DNA of 64,000 nucleotides from Lysobacteraceae bacterium NML95-0200 (lineage in GTDB: Bacteria > Pseudomonadota > Gammaproteobacteria > Xanthomonadales > Xanthomonadaceae): the NCBI GenBank assembly GCA_002798255.1, contig NWQQ01000021.1, positions 62,001 through 126,000 on the forward strand, written 5' to 3'. This document shows positions 9,653 through 18,438 of this stretch, one piece after another. Both the position numbers and the translations under genes were made by a program. Every line of letters starts with the position of its first letter. Within the stretch, counting starts at the first letter, position 1. Under the pieces are notes generated by a model that saw only the letters and a list, made by a program, of their open reading frames with translations, was not told the origin of the DNA and made no database searches.

Positions 9653-9685
9653 AAGAAAACGGCCGGAAAAACCGGCCGTTTTCTT
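9653..9685. terminator. Bidirectional terminator between convergent genes
   Basis: A perfect 14-bp stem, AAGAAAACGGCCGG (9653-9666) with CCGGCCGTTTTCTT (9672-9685), has a 5-base loop. A- and T-rich ends give a T-run on either strand. It separates the dxs operon from the convergent TonB receptor. Confidence 0.9.
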
Positions 9686-9704
9686 GAGTGACTGCAACGG
9701 GCAA

Positions 9705-12700
9705 TCAGAAGGTCAGGCGGAAGCCCACCTGCGCCATCCAGCGCGATTCCAGGTTGCGGTACGGCATGTACGGCGTACTGGAGCGGCCGGTCGCTTCGTT
9801 GTGGAAGCTGCTGACGTCATAGACGTATTTGCCATCCTTGACACCGGCATAGTCAACAACGCCCATGGTGTACGGGAAGCCGGCTTCCTCAACCTGTCCC
9901 CACTTCTTGTTGAGCAGGTTGCCGAAGTTTTCGATGTCAAGGAACACTTCCGCCTTCAAACCGGACATGCCCAACGGGATATCCTGCTGGATGCGCACAT
10001 CAATGATATTGCGCCACGGGCTGCGGCCATAGTTGCGTGGCAACACACCGGCCATGCCCTTCAGGTATTTGTCGTTGGCAAGATAGTTCCAGAACACGGC
10101 CTGATCTTCGGCACTGGAATTGGCGGTGAAGCTCACATCCGCCGCACTGCCCGGCACATAGAACAAATCATTGCCGCGCACGCCATCGCCGTTGGCATCG
10201 TTCTTGAACACATAGCTGTACGGACGACCGTGGCGGCCTTCGTAGAACATCGAGAAGCGGGTCGGCGCACGTTCGCCAAAGAAGTGGAACTTCTTGCTGA
10301 GCGCCAGGGTCACGCGGCGGTCAATCTCGTAGTTGGAGCGATTGGCCATATCCTCGTTCTGGTTCAGCACGGTACGGTTCTGCCAGTTGGAAAGCGCCAC
10401 CGAGGAGGTACCCGGGCTGACTTCCGTCGAGCGCCCCCAGGTGAACGCCAACTTGCCGAACCAGCCGTCAGCCCAGGGTTTTTCCAGCGAGAAGGTCACG
10501 TTCTGGCTGCTGCCGCGGCGGGTGTTTTCCAGCACGATGGCATTGGTGTAACGGCAAGGGTTGCGGCTGGCGTGGAAAGCCTGCGCCGGATTCACCAGCA
10601 AGCAGTTGGCACGGATACGCGAGCGACTGCCACTGAGGTCGGCCCAGTAGTGCACGCGGCCATCAGGCAGGGTGCCATTGGCATCGCCCAGGGCGTAATT
10701 GACGTAGTTCACGCCGCGCTCGGTGCGTGCGGCCAGGAATTCCACACCGCCGGTCAGCCCCCACCACGGCAGCTGCTGGTCGATACCGAAGTTGGCCTTC
10801 CATACCGTCGGCTGGCGGAAGTCATTGGCCATGGCATTGACGTACTGGGCAGCCGTGGCATTGGCCGGCACATAGGGGTTGTTGGGATCCAGCGCACCGG
10901 CTGCCATGCCGGCGTTGCGGATATCGTAGCTATCCACCAGCACGCCGGCGTTGGAGAAGCTGTTGGAGAGCCAGACACCCGGCGCAGAGCCGACGAACAG
11001 GCCAATACCGCCACGGAACTGCGTGGTCAGGCCATCGGTGTCAAAGGTGTAGTTGAAGCCCAGGCGCGGCGCAATCGTCCATTTGCCATCCGGGGTATTG
11101 CGGTTATCAATGCCGAAATCGGCCAGGAAACCGGCGTTGAAGGCAGGCGTGCCCGCTACCCGGGTCTGGTCGGCGCGCAGGCCGTAAATCAGGGTCAGGC
11201 GCTCATTGACCGTCCAGGTGTCCTGCACGAACAAGCCGAGATTGCCCACCTTGAAGCGCGAAGCAGCGTCCTGGTTGTTGCCGGTACGGGCGCGCTGGTA
11301 GCGGTAACGGGCGCCGTTTCCGGAGAGGAAATTGCCAAGGGCATCATTGCCGGTGAATTCGTAGCTGCCCACCGCGTCCTGCAAGAACAGGTTGTAGATG
11401 TCGGAAGACTCGTAATCCACGCCGAACTTCAGCTCATGGTCGCCCACGTACCAGTTGGCAGCGGCAAATGCCGTCCAAGTATCCACCGACAGGCGGTTGG
11501 CCTGACGCGAGCGTTCCTGGCCGAACGCGATGGTGCCATCGTTGCCGCTGGGCGAAATGCCCGGGACGCGGATGGTGACCTGCGGAATGCTGGAGAACGA
11601 AGTCGGCGCCGAGCGATATTCGCTATAGGAGACATTCAGCTCGCTGGAGAAATTGTCCCCCCAGTTGCTGTAAAGCATCGCCGCCCAGTTTTCAAAGGTG
11701 ATGTTGTCCTGGAAGCGGTTGCTGCTGGCTTGCAGCGTGTTGCTGCTGTTGTTCTGGCGCAGCACACTGCCATCGGTCTTGTTGTAGCGCAGGCTGGCGC
11801 GGTGGTCATCGTTGATGTTCCAGTCCAGCTTGACAATCACTTTGCTGTCGGTATTGGCGATATTGTTGATTGGCGCAAAAGAGCCAATCGAATCTGCCGA
11901 TGCGCCCAGCGCCGCAGCCCGGGCGGTGACCGCATCCAGCTCGGCCTGGGTCAGGCGGAATTCATTGGTCGCCCCGGAGCCTGCCACGCCGGTGGAAACG
12001 GCTTCGGCATCGCGGCGGAACTTTTCATAACCGGCAAAGAAGAACAGGCGGTCCTTCACCAGCGGGCCACCCAGATAGCCGCCCCAGTTGGTTTCGCGCT
12101 TGAACGGCGAAGGCCGCTCGCTGCCCGCGACCTTTTTGCCAATCATGTCCGAATCACGATAGGTGCCATACACCGCGCCATGGAAGTCGTTGGTACCGGA
12201 CTTGGTCACGGCATTGACATTGGCACCGACAAAGTCGCCCTGGGTGACATCGTAATTGGAAATGCTGACGTTGAATTCCTGAATCCAGTCCATCACGATT
12301 GGCTGGTTCAATGCCGGCATGCCCGAATCGTTGAGGCCGAAGTTATCGTTGGTCGGCACCCCGTCGATGCGGATATTGTTGTAGCGGTTGTTCTGGCCGG
12401 AAGCGGAAATACCACCGCGCTCCTTGTCCACCTGCACGATGCGCGGGTCAAGCCGCACATAGTCTTCCAGCGAACGGCGCACCGAAGGCAGCGCCTCGAT
12501 TTCCTGGCGACCAATGATGGTGGCAGCGCCGGTGCTGTCGGGGGTAAACACATTGGCCATCGCCGTGCCGACCACGGTGATGGTATCGAGCGTGCCAGCA
12601 GCGGCAGCGATATCCAGATTCACATTATTGGTGGTATCCAGCGCCAGATAGACGTTTTCTTCGGTATCGCTCTGGCCGTTATGGCTGACCGAAATGGTGT

Positions 12701-12947
12701 AGGGACCGCCTACACGCAAGCCGCGCGCCACATAGCGGCCATTGCCATCGGTGACGGCACGGCTGACACTGCCCGACTCAACGTGGGTGATGGTGACTTC
12801 GACACCCGCAAGCGGCTGGCCGTTGCTGCCTGTCACCTGCCCGCCGACACCGGAGGAGGTGCTCTGGGCAAAAACGGGTGCCGCAGCCAGGGCGGCAATC
12901 AAGCCAAGCGTGAGCCTGGAACGCTGAAGAGTACGAGTACTGTTCAT
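9705..12947 (-). CDS. TonB-dependent receptor with N-terminal CarboxypepD_reg-like domain (Oar-like)
   Basis: This is an outer-membrane active transporter or adhesin-like receptor of 1080 residues. From the ATG at 12945-12947 (GAGATAA upstream) it has a signal peptide ending APVFAQ, then a carboxypeptidase regulatory-like Ig domain (VTGSNGQPLAGVEVTI...), a plug domain (RRSLEDYVRLDPRI, IRIDGVPTNDNFGLNDSG), and a large beta-barrel ending RLTF with the terminal Phe used for BAM insertion. Oar-like receptors are numerous in Xanthomonadales and Myxococcota; the ligand cannot be deduced. The in-frame start six codons upstream is less likely because it precedes the signal peptide with charged residues. 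It stands alone, without a neighbouring uptake gene. Confidence 0.9.
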   Translation of the reverse strand: MNSTRTLQRSRLTLGLIAALAAAPVFAQSTSSGVGGQVTGSNGQPLAGVEVTITHVESGSVSRAVTDGNGRYVARGLRVGGPYTISVSHNGQSDTEENVYLALDTTNNVNLDIAAAAGTLDTITVVGTAMANVFTPDSTGAATIIGRQEIEALPSVRRSLEDYVRLDPRIVQVDKERGGISASGQNNRYNNIRIDGVPTNDNFGLNDSGMPALNQPIVMDWIQEFNVSISNYDVTQGDFVGANVNAVTKSGTNDFHGAVYGTYRDSDMIGKKVAGSERPSPFKRETNWGGYLGGPLVKDRLFFFAGYEKFRRDAEAVSTGVAGSGATNEFRLTQAELDAVTARAAALGASADSIGSFAPINNIANTDSKVIVKLDWNINDDHRASLRYNKTDGSVLRQNNSSNTLQASSNRFQDNITFENWAAMLYSNWGDNFSSELNVSYSEYRSAPTSFSSIPQVTIRVPGISPSGNDGTIAFGQERSRQANRLSVDTWTAFAAANWYVGDHELKFGVDYESSDIYNLFLQDAVGSYEFTGNDALGNFLSGNGARYRYQRARTGNNQDAASRFKVGNLGLFVQDTWTVNERLTLIYGLRADQTRVAGTPAFNAGFLADFGIDNRNTPDGKWTIAPRLGFNYTFDTDGLTTQFRGGIGLFVGSAPGVWLSNSFSNAGVLVDSYDIRNAGMAAGALDPNNPYVPANATAAQYVNAMANDFRQPTVWKANFGIDQQLPWWGLTGGVEFLAARTERGVNYVNYALGDANGTLPDGRVHYWADLSGSRSRIRANCLLVNPAQAFHASRNPCRYTNAIVLENTRRGSSQNVTFSLEKPWADGWFGKLAFTWGRSTEVSPGTSSVALSNWQNRTVLNQNEDMANRSNYEIDRRVTLALSKKFHFFGERAPTRFSMFYEGRHGRPYSYVFKNDANGDGVRGNDLFYVPGSAADVSFTANSSAEDQAVFWNYLANDKYLKGMAGVLPRNYGRSPWRNIIDVRIQQDIPLGMSGLKAEVFLDIENFGNLLNKKWGQVEEAGFPYTMGVVDYAGVKDGKYVYDVSSFHNEATGRSSTPYMPYRNLESRWMAQVGFRLTF

Positions 12948-13098
12948 CGGATTTATCTCAAACATGGGGAAGGAAAAACAGGAATGACCCGGCAGGCATA
13001 CCGGGTCGAATGGTTAACATCAGTTTAACAGCATGCCCCAGGTTTGTGAAAATTCCGCTGCCAGAAAACAGACAAGGTTCACAACCTGAGCGACTTCT

Positions 13099-13290
13099 GA
13101 GCCTGTTCAAGGTCTCTTCTTGGCGCCCGTTGCTCCGCAAAAGCAGCAGATGCAAGGCGAAAGCGCGGGTGGCTTTGTCGCGCACGGTGGGCAAACATGC
13201 CCGCCCTACTGTGGTGCAATCCATTGGGCAAGGCACCCCATGCACAGGGGCTGCACTTGCGGGTACCGAGAACAGACCTTGAACAGGCTC
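13099..13290. repeat. MITE-like element with 17-bp perfect terminal inverted repeats
   Basis: GAGCCTGTTCAAGGTCT at 13099-13115 is repeated exactly inverted at 13274-13290. The arms continue inward for about 8 more bases with two mismatches. The 192-bp unit has no convincing gene and its right end touches the stop codon of the marC-like gene (13291-13293). A related short palindrome with the same CTGTTCAAGG core lies at 14611-14639. It may be a non-autonomous transposable element or a REP-type repeat. Confidence 0.65.
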
Positions 13291-13884
13291 TTACTTCACC
13301 GCATTGAAATACGAGCTCAAACCATCCAGCAACATCTGGATGGATATCGCCACCAGCAGCATCCCCATCAATCGCTCCACCGCGGTCAGCACCCGGTGCC
13401 CCAACCATTTGTAGAGCAGGGGTGCCATCAACAAAATGCTTGCTGTCGCTCCCCAGGCCACCAACAGCGCCAGACTCCATTCCCACATCCGGTCGGGATA
13501 TTGCGTGCCCATCAGCATCACCGCTGCCATGCCAGAGGGCCCGGCAATCATCGGAATCGCCAGCGGCACAATGAAGGGCTCTCCACCGTGCTGGTCGCCC
13601 ATAATGCCCTCGGCCGGCGGGAAAATCATGCGGATGCCAATCAGGAACAGCACGATGCCCCCGGCAATCGACACCGACTCCTGGCGCAGGTGCATGGCAT
13701 CCAGCGCGTATTTGCCAAACCACAGGAACAACATCAGCACCAGCAGTGCAATCAGCACTTCACGGGCAATCACGATAAGCTGGCGCTTGGGCGGCAGCGA
13801 GCGCAACAGGCTGAGCACCACCGGCACATTGCCAAGCGGGTCGAGAATGATGAAAAGCAGCAGGGCAGCAGAAGCGATGGTCAT
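13291..13884 (-). CDS. MarC/YhgN family integral membrane protein
   Basis: The 197-residue protein is almost entirely hydrophobic, with about six membrane segments, in the UPF0056 (MarC) family. Typical motifs are FIILDPLGNVPVVLSLL at residues 10-26, SIAGGIVLFLIGIRMIF in the middle, and PLAIPMIAGPSG. The role is unknown; the old link to multiple antibiotic resistance was withdrawn for E. coli MarC. Its stop abuts the MITE-like repeat. It is divergent from the short asparaginase-like gene with 77 bp between. Confidence 0.85.
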   Translation of the reverse strand: MTIASAALLLFIILDPLGNVPVVLSLLRSLPPKRQLIVIAREVLIALLVLMLFLWFGKYALDAMHLRQESVSIAGGIVLFLIGIRMIFPPAEGIMGDQHGGEPFIVPLAIPMIAGPSGMAAVMLMGTQYPDRMWEWSLALLVAWGATASILLMAPLLYKWLGHRVLTAVERLMGMLLVAISIQMLLDGLSSYFNAVK

Positions 13885-13961
13885 GGCGATATTATGCCTG
13901 CTATGGACATGGCAGACAGCCTACAATGCCGTCCATCCTGTCCCCGCACTTGATTTCACCC

Positions 13962-14447
13962 ATGGAAAACCTGCTTATCATTACCACCGGCGGCACCATC
14001 GACAAAGTGTATTTCGATGCCAAATCCGACTACCAGGTCGGCGAGCCGCAAATCGGCAAGATTCTCAGCGACCTGGGGGTTGCCTTCCGTTTCCATGTCA
14101 TTCCGCTGCTGCGCAAGGATTCACTGTTCATCGACCAGGCCGACCGCGAGCTGATGCGCGCCACCATCGCTGCGCAAAGCGAGCGCCATGTACTGGTTAC
14201 CCACGGCACTGACTCGATGGTGGAAACGGCCAAAGTGCTGGCCAGCATTCCCGACAAGACCATCGTGCTGACCGGGGCGCTGAATCCGGCGCGTTTTGCC
14301 GGCTCCGATGCCGAATTCAATATCGGCTGCGCGGTCGGCGCCGTGCAGGCGTTGCCGCCGGGCGCCTATCTGGCCATGAATGGCCGCATCTGGCAGCCGG
14401 ACAAGGTGCGCAAGAACGTCGATGCCAACCGCTTCGAGGCAGCCTGA
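13962..14447 (+). CDS. Short asparaginase-like protein (N-terminal domain only)
   Basis: The 161-residue protein matches the N-terminal alpha/beta domain of L-asparaginases. TTGGTID at residues 8-14 holds the nucleophile-type Thr12. THGTDSM at 80-86 gives Thr83/Asp84, and DKTIVLTGA around residue 99 contains a Lys corresponding to the third active-site residue. The C-terminal domain of the usual 320-350-residue enzyme, which completes the active site across a dimer, is absent. The clean TGA and tidy ending suggest a real short form rather than a recent truncation. Activity is uncertain. Confidence 0.75.
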   Translation: MENLLIITTGGTIDKVYFDAKSDYQVGEPQIGKILSDLGVAFRFHVIPLLRKDSLFIDQADRELMRATIAAQSERHVLVTHGTDSMVETAKVLASIPDKTIVLTGALNPARFAGSDAEFNIGCAVGAVQALPPGAYLAMNGRIWQPDKVRKNVDANRFEAA

Positions 14448-14610
14448 CTCTTTTTTGAATATAAGCTTGTTTGCAACGAAGTATTGAAGGCTCAAGCCTT
14501 AACTTCTTGTCCGCACATCCCGATATTGGCACAGGATGTGTGTCTCGCATACGTAAACGCCTTAATTTTCCAGGGGGTATGCCTGGAGTTTGGGTGACTG
14601 CCACTTAAGC

Positions 14611-14639
14611 CTGTTCAAGGGTTCAAAGCCCTTGAACAG
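14611..14639. repeat. Palindrome related to the 13.1-kb repeat
   Basis: CTGTTCAAGGG (14611-14621) pairs perfectly with CCCTTGAACAG (14629-14639) around a 7-base loop. The CTGTTCAAGG core and preceding GC match the ends of the repeat at 13099-13290, so this may be an internally deleted copy or a solo end-to-end remnant. Confidence 0.5.
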
Positions 14640-14707
14640 ACTCTCAGAAAGCCAATCACCCAACCGTCTATTGCCCAAAATTTTTGCAAAGCTGGAAGTG
14701 AGACAAT

Positions 14708-14737
14708 GAAAAACCCTGCCTGAAACAGGCAGGGTTT
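14708..14737 (-). terminator. Terminator of tRNA-Gly
   Basis: AAACCCTGCCTG (14711-14722) pairs with CAGGCAGGGTTT (14726-14737). On the minus strand the stem is followed by a run of T just downstream of the tRNA 3' end. Confidence 0.85.
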
Positions 14738-14742
14738 AAATT

Positions 14743-14818
14743 TGGAGCGGGAAACGAGGCTCGAACTCGCGACCTCAACCTTGGCAAGGTTGCGCTCTAC
14801 CAACTGAGCTATTCCCGC
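14743..14818 (-). tRNA. tRNA-Gly (GCC)
   Basis: The minus strand folds as a 76-nt cloverleaf: acceptor GCGGGAA/TTCCCGC, D-arm GCTC...GAGC, anticodon stem CAACC/GGTTG with loop TTGCCAA (anticodon GCC), T-arm GCGAG TTCGAGC CTCGT (one non-Watson-Crick pair), discriminator T and an encoded CCA. It lies downstream of pgsA in the same direction, with a terminator after it. Confidence 0.97.
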
Positions 14819-14885
14819 AGAGGTGAAGCGCGCATTTTACGCATTTTTTTGAAAATGCCAATACCTTTGGTGAAATTTTTTGCCC

Positions 14886-15491
14886 TTACTTCGGGACTGC
14901 CTTGTTTTCTTCAGCACGCAGGATGGGCCAGGCGGCGCGCAGGTATTGCAGACCCGACCAGAGTGTCAGCAAGGCCGCCGCTGCCAGCAACCAGTCGCCA
15001 ATCAGGAATACTTCGCGCCCCATCCACAGCCATTCCGGTGCGCTCTTGGAAGGCGAATACAGCAGGCAGGCAATTGCCACCATCTGCACGATGGTCTTGA
15101 ATTTGCCAAGCGCCTGCACTTTGACAGCGGCGCGCTGGCCAAGCTCGGCCATCCATTCGCGCAGGGCGGAGACGGCGATTTCACGCCCGACAATCACCGC
15201 TGCCCAGAAGGCCATCCACGGTGTGGGATGGGTCTGCACGATAAGAAACAAGGCGGTGGCGACCATCAGCTTGTCGGCCACCGGGTCAAGAAAGGCGCCG
15301 AATGCCGAATACAGGTGATAGCGGCGGGCAATCCAGCCATCCAGCCAGTCGGTCACCGCTGCCAGCACGAATACCAGCATCGAGGCGACGCTGGTCCATT
15401 TCCAGGGCAGGTAGAACACGGCAATCAGCACCGGAATCATCACGATGCGGGCGAGTGTGAGCCAGGTAGGGATGGTCAGCTTTGCTTTCAT
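14886..15491 (-). CDS. pgsA: CDP-diacylglycerol--glycerol-3-phosphate 3-phosphatidyltransferase
   Basis: This inner-membrane enzyme makes phosphatidylglycerol phosphate, the committed step to PG and cardiolipin. The complete CDP-alcohol phosphatidyltransferase motif is present: Asp48, Asp51-Gly52, Ala55-Arg56, Gly65, Asp69 and Asp73. Several hydrophobic segments follow, and the 201-residue length is normal. Its start overlaps the uvrC stop by 4 bp (15488-15491), so the two are co-translated; uvrC-pgsA is a classic gammaproteobacterial pair. Confidence 0.95.
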   Translation of the reverse strand: MKAKLTIPTWLTLARIVMIPVLIAVFYLPWKWTSVASMLVFVLAAVTDWLDGWIARRYHLYSAFGAFLDPVADKLMVATALFLIVQTHPTPWMAFWAAVIVGREIAVSALREWMAELGQRAAVKVQALGKFKTIVQMVAIACLLYSPSKSAPEWLWMGREVFLIGDWLLAAAALLTLWSGLQYLRAAWPILRAEENKAVPK

Positions 15492-17323
15492 TGCGCGCTA
15501 TTGTCACCCAAACCATGCAGGGCGGTGTAGATGCGTTCGGCCAGTGCGCGGCTGATGCCCTCTACCCGGCTGATTTCATCCATGCCTGCGGCTTTCAAAC
15601 CTGCAAGGCCGCCAAAATGCTTCAGCAAGGCGGCGCGACGGCGCGGGCCGATGCCGGGAATTTCTTCCACCCGGCTGCTACTGCGCGCTTTTTGGCGGCG
15701 TCCACGGTGGCCGGTGATGGCAAAGCGGTGCGCCTCGTCACGTACTTGTTGAATCAGTTGCAGGCCGGGCGAATGTGCGCCGGGCTGGATTTCCCGGCCA
15801 TCGGGCAAAATCAGGGTTTCCGCGCCAGCCTTGCGCTCCGCACCCTTGGCAACGCCGACCATCTGCACCTGGCTGATGCCAAGCTCGGCCAGCACTTCAT
15901 GCGCCTTGCGCAACTGCCCCACGCCACCGTCAATCAGCAGCACATCCGGCAGCACGCCGTCTTCCTCGACTGCGCGGCGGAAACGCCGCTCCAGCGCCTG
16001 GTGCATCGCCGCGTAGTCATCGCCCGGCGCAATGCCGCTGATGTTGTAACGGCGGTACTGGCTGCGCACTGCGCCCTCGCCATCGAACACCACACAGGAG
16101 GCCACAGTCGCCTCCCCCTGGGTGTGGCTGATGTCGAAGCACTCGATACGGCCGGGCACGCTGTCCATGCCCAGCATCTGTTGCAAATCCGCAAGCCGGG
16201 CGTGCTGCGCCATCTGGCTGGAAAGCTCGCCGGCCAGGGCAATGGCCGCATTGCGCCTGACCAAATCCAGATAGCCAGCGCGCTCGCCACGCACTGCATG
16301 CTTGATTTGCACCTTGCGCCCGGCGGCACTGCCCAGCGCCTCTTCCAGCAGCGGGATGTCGGCAATGGGCCTGTCCAGCACGATTTCGCGCGGCGCCGGT
16401 TGCTCGGCGTAATACTGCGAGACAAACGCCGCCAGCACTTCTTCGGCGCTATCTGCCCCATTCAATTTGGGAAAGTAATTGCGTGTGCCCAGGTTGCGGC
16501 CATCACGGAACATCAGCAGCACCACGCAGGCGCGCCCGGCCTCCAGCGCGCAGCCCAGCACATCCAGTTCCGCGGCATAGCCATCGACAAACTGGCGTGC
16601 CTGCACGGTACGGATGGCGGCGAGCAAATCGCGCAGCCGCGCGGCTTTTTCAAAAGCCAGCTCGGCGCTGGCCGCCTCCATGCGCGCGGTCAGCTCATGG
16701 GTCAGCTCATCACTGCGGCCATCAAGAAACAGGCTGGCCTGGCGCACCGATTCGGCATAATCGGCCTCGGTGATGCGCTCAACACAGGGCGCGCTGCAAC
16801 GGCCAATCTGGTGTTGCAGGCAGGGGCGGCTGCGGTTTTTGAACACGCTGTCCTCGCAATTGCGCAGCTGGAACAGCTTTTGCATCAGGTTCAGCGTTTC
16901 ACGCACCGCCCCGGTACTCGGATAGGGGCCGAAATAACGCCCCGGCACGCTGCGGCTGCCGCGCTTCCAGCCCATGCGCGGCCAGGTTTCGCGGGTAATC
17001 AGCACATACGGATAGCTCTTGTCATCGCGCAGCAGCACGTTGTAGCGCGGCTTGTGCGCCTTGATCAGCTGGTTTTCCAGCAGCAGCGCCTCGGCCGGGG
17101 TGCGGGTGACGGTGATTTCCATGCGCGCGATTTGCGCCACCATCCGGGCAGTACGCGCCGACAGCGCCTTGTTGAAATAACTCGCCACCCGTTTTTTCAG
17201 CGAAGCCGCCTTGCCCACATACAGCAGGCCACCATCAGCGGCATACATGCGGTACACCCCCGGCGCTGCGGTCAGCGCACGGGCATAGGCTTTGCCATCA
17301 AAGGGAGCAGGCGTCTCGGACAC
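15488..17323 (-). CDS. uvrC: Excinuclease ABC subunit C
   Basis: UvrC makes both incisions around DNA lesions in nucleotide excision repair together with UvrB. The 611-residue protein has the N-terminal GIY-YIG domain (GVYRMYAADGGLLYVGKA...), a Cys-rich linker (CLQHQIGRCSAPC), a UVR motif (ELTARMEAASAELAFEKAARLRD region), the RNase H-like C-terminal nuclease (FDISHTQGE, LLIDGGVGQL) and terminal helix-hairpin-helix repeats (IPGIGPRRRAALL). It is followed with a 4-bp overlap by pgsA. Confidence 0.97.
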   Translation of the reverse strand: MSETPAPFDGKAYARALTAAPGVYRMYAADGGLLYVGKAASLKKRVASYFNKALSARTARMVAQIARMEITVTRTPAEALLLENQLIKAHKPRYNVLLRDDKSYPYVLITRETWPRMGWKRGSRSVPGRYFGPYPSTGAVRETLNLMQKLFQLRNCEDSVFKNRSRPCLQHQIGRCSAPCVERITEADYAESVRQASLFLDGRSDELTHELTARMEAASAELAFEKAARLRDLLAAIRTVQARQFVDGYAAELDVLGCALEAGRACVVLLMFRDGRNLGTRNYFPKLNGADSAEEVLAAFVSQYYAEQPAPREIVLDRPIADIPLLEEALGSAAGRKVQIKHAVRGERAGYLDLVRRNAAIALAGELSSQMAQHARLADLQQMLGMDSVPGRIECFDISHTQGEATVASCVVFDGEGAVRSQYRRYNISGIAPGDDYAAMHQALERRFRRAVEEDGVLPDVLLIDGGVGQLRKAHEVLAELGISQVQMVGVAKGAERKAGAETLILPDGREIQPGAHSPGLQLIQQVRDEAHRFAITGHRGRRQKARSSSRVEEIPGIGPRRRAALLKHFGGLAGLKAAGMDEISRVEGISRALAERIYTALHGLGDNSAQ

Positions 17324-17352
17324 AGCGGGATTATCGCTTGAATTTCAGGTCA

Positions 17353-17757
17353 TCAATCCACTACACAGAGCCGAGAAAATGCCACTACGAGCTCATTCAG
17401 GATGGCTTCTTCTACCTCAAACCCGCCTTGGTGTTGATGCACCATGCAATCTTTTATCGCCCCCAGAGCGAAACGCAGCATCACCCGCCTGCCCTCCCCC
17501 TGAAATGCAAGCCATGTGCCCTCCGTGCCTTCCAGATGCGGCTGCAATTGGCGATTCAAAATAAAAGCATCCAATTGCTCGACAAATTTCTTCAATGCAA
17601 CAAAATGCACATCCTCAAGCTTCGAGCACATCTGCATCCAATCGCATCGAATATCAGCCAACACCCAAAAGCTGCTGTAACCCGCCACTGCCTCATTCCT
17701 GCCAACCTCAAGGCTGCACTGGCTTCCTTTGGCCTGAATTTTCACAAGCGGAGCCAT
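17353..17757 (-). CDS. Unknown small protein
   Basis: The 134-residue protein starts at the ATG at 17755-17757, seven bases after the stop of the upstream phosphatase gene, so it reads as part of that operon. It is rich in aromatic and acidic residues (SSFWVLADIRCDWMQMCSKL, HLEGTEGTWLAFQGEGRR) with no signal peptide. The alternating strands followed by a helix loosely recall small beta-rich immunity-type proteins such as the WapI-immunity family, but I cannot assign it. GC is lower than in the flanking uvrC and phosphatase, hinting at acquisition. The longer frame starting at 17973 overlaps the phosphatase and is not preferred. Confidence 0.55.
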   Translation of the reverse strand: MAPLVKIQAKGSQCSLEVGRNEAVAGYSSFWVLADIRCDWMQMCSKLEDVHFVALKKFVEQLDAFILNRQLQPHLEGTEGTWLAFQGEGRRVMLRFALGAIKDCMVHQHQGGFEVEEAILNELVVAFSRLCVVD

Positions 17758-17764
17758 TTCGCAA

Positions 17765-18232
17765 TCAAAGCCCACGCCTGATGCGGGCAAGAATCGCCCG
17801 GCCGCCTTCGGCCACCTGCTGCCAGCAACGCTCAAAATCCGCCTCGCTGCCGTAATACGGGTCAAGCACGTCCTGCGCGCCCAGCCCTGCCCATTGCAGG
17901 TACAAGCCGGTTTCCGCCCCGCCCTGGCCGCGTCCGCGCTCGCGCCCATCTCGCAAGGTGGCCGCATCGGCAAACAGGATCAGGTCAAAACGGGCAAAGT
18001 CCTCGGCCTGCAAAAAACGCGCGCGCTGGGCGGAAATGTCCACACCATGCCGCGCGGCCACTTTGATGGCGCGCGAGTCCGGCGCATGCCCCACATGCCA
18101 GCGACCAATCGCCGCAGAATCTACTTCCACCCGCCCGGCCAGACTGGCATCACGGGCGATTTCCGCCGCAAGCCAGCCCTCCATCATCGGTGAGCGACAG
18201 ATATTGCCAAGACAGACAGCAAGAATTCTCAT
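17765..18232 (-). CDS. Low-molecular-weight protein tyrosine phosphatase
   Basis: This 155-residue cytoplasmic phosphatase begins with the C-x5-R loop C7-LGNIC-R13 followed by SP, and carries the general-acid motif DPYY at residues 124-127. These two motifs are sufficient for the family. LMW-PTPs of this type (Wzb-like) often control polysaccharide export kinases or heat-shock factors, but no kinase or capsule gene is nearby. The ATG at 18230-18232 is chosen because the catalytic loop must lie a few residues from the N-terminus. Confidence 0.9.
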   Translation of the reverse strand: MRILAVCLGNICRSPMMEGWLAAEIARDASLAGRVEVDSAAIGRWHVGHAPDSRAIKVAARHGVDISAQRARFLQAEDFARFDLILFADAATLRDGRERGRGQGGAETGLYLQWAGLGAQDVLDPYYGSEADFERCWQQVAEGGRAILARIRRGL

Positions 18233-18409
18233 GGGCAGAAGACCAAAACCTGGACTGGGAAGTGAAGGACAGCCGAAGAAACAGCCAGCCTCGTTAAACA
18301 ATGAGGTGAACTATCGTACAGCGCCCATCAGGGAAGGTCTGAACAACGCCCTCCTGGCGTTGTCAGCCCACGCCAAGCCCGGCACCTCAATAGACAAAAC
18401 TATCCACAA

Positions 18410-18438
18410 TGAAACTAATTATATTAGCTGCGTATAAT
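18410..18438 (+). promoter_or_regulatory. Candidate promoter of the AAA ATPase gene within an imperfect inverted repeat
   Basis: A perfect -10 hexamer TATAAT is at 18433-18438, with a weak -35-like TGAAAC at 18410-18415 (17-bp spacer). The -10 overlaps an imperfect inverted repeat (18409-18423 with 18433-18443, arms of the type ATGAAA..TTATA). The region is strikingly AT-rich compared with its flanks. Confidence 0.4.

Noticed and set aside
9684-13028. A 1114-codon plus-strand reading frame opposite the Oar-like TonB receptor
   Set aside because: It is the mirror of a GC-rich gene, rich in His, Gly, Ala and Arg with no family motifs, and the minus strand encodes a complete receptor with signal peptide and terminal Phe.
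15482-17341. A 619-codon plus-strand frame opposite uvrC
   Set aside because: It is antisense to a full-length UvrC and has shadow-like composition.
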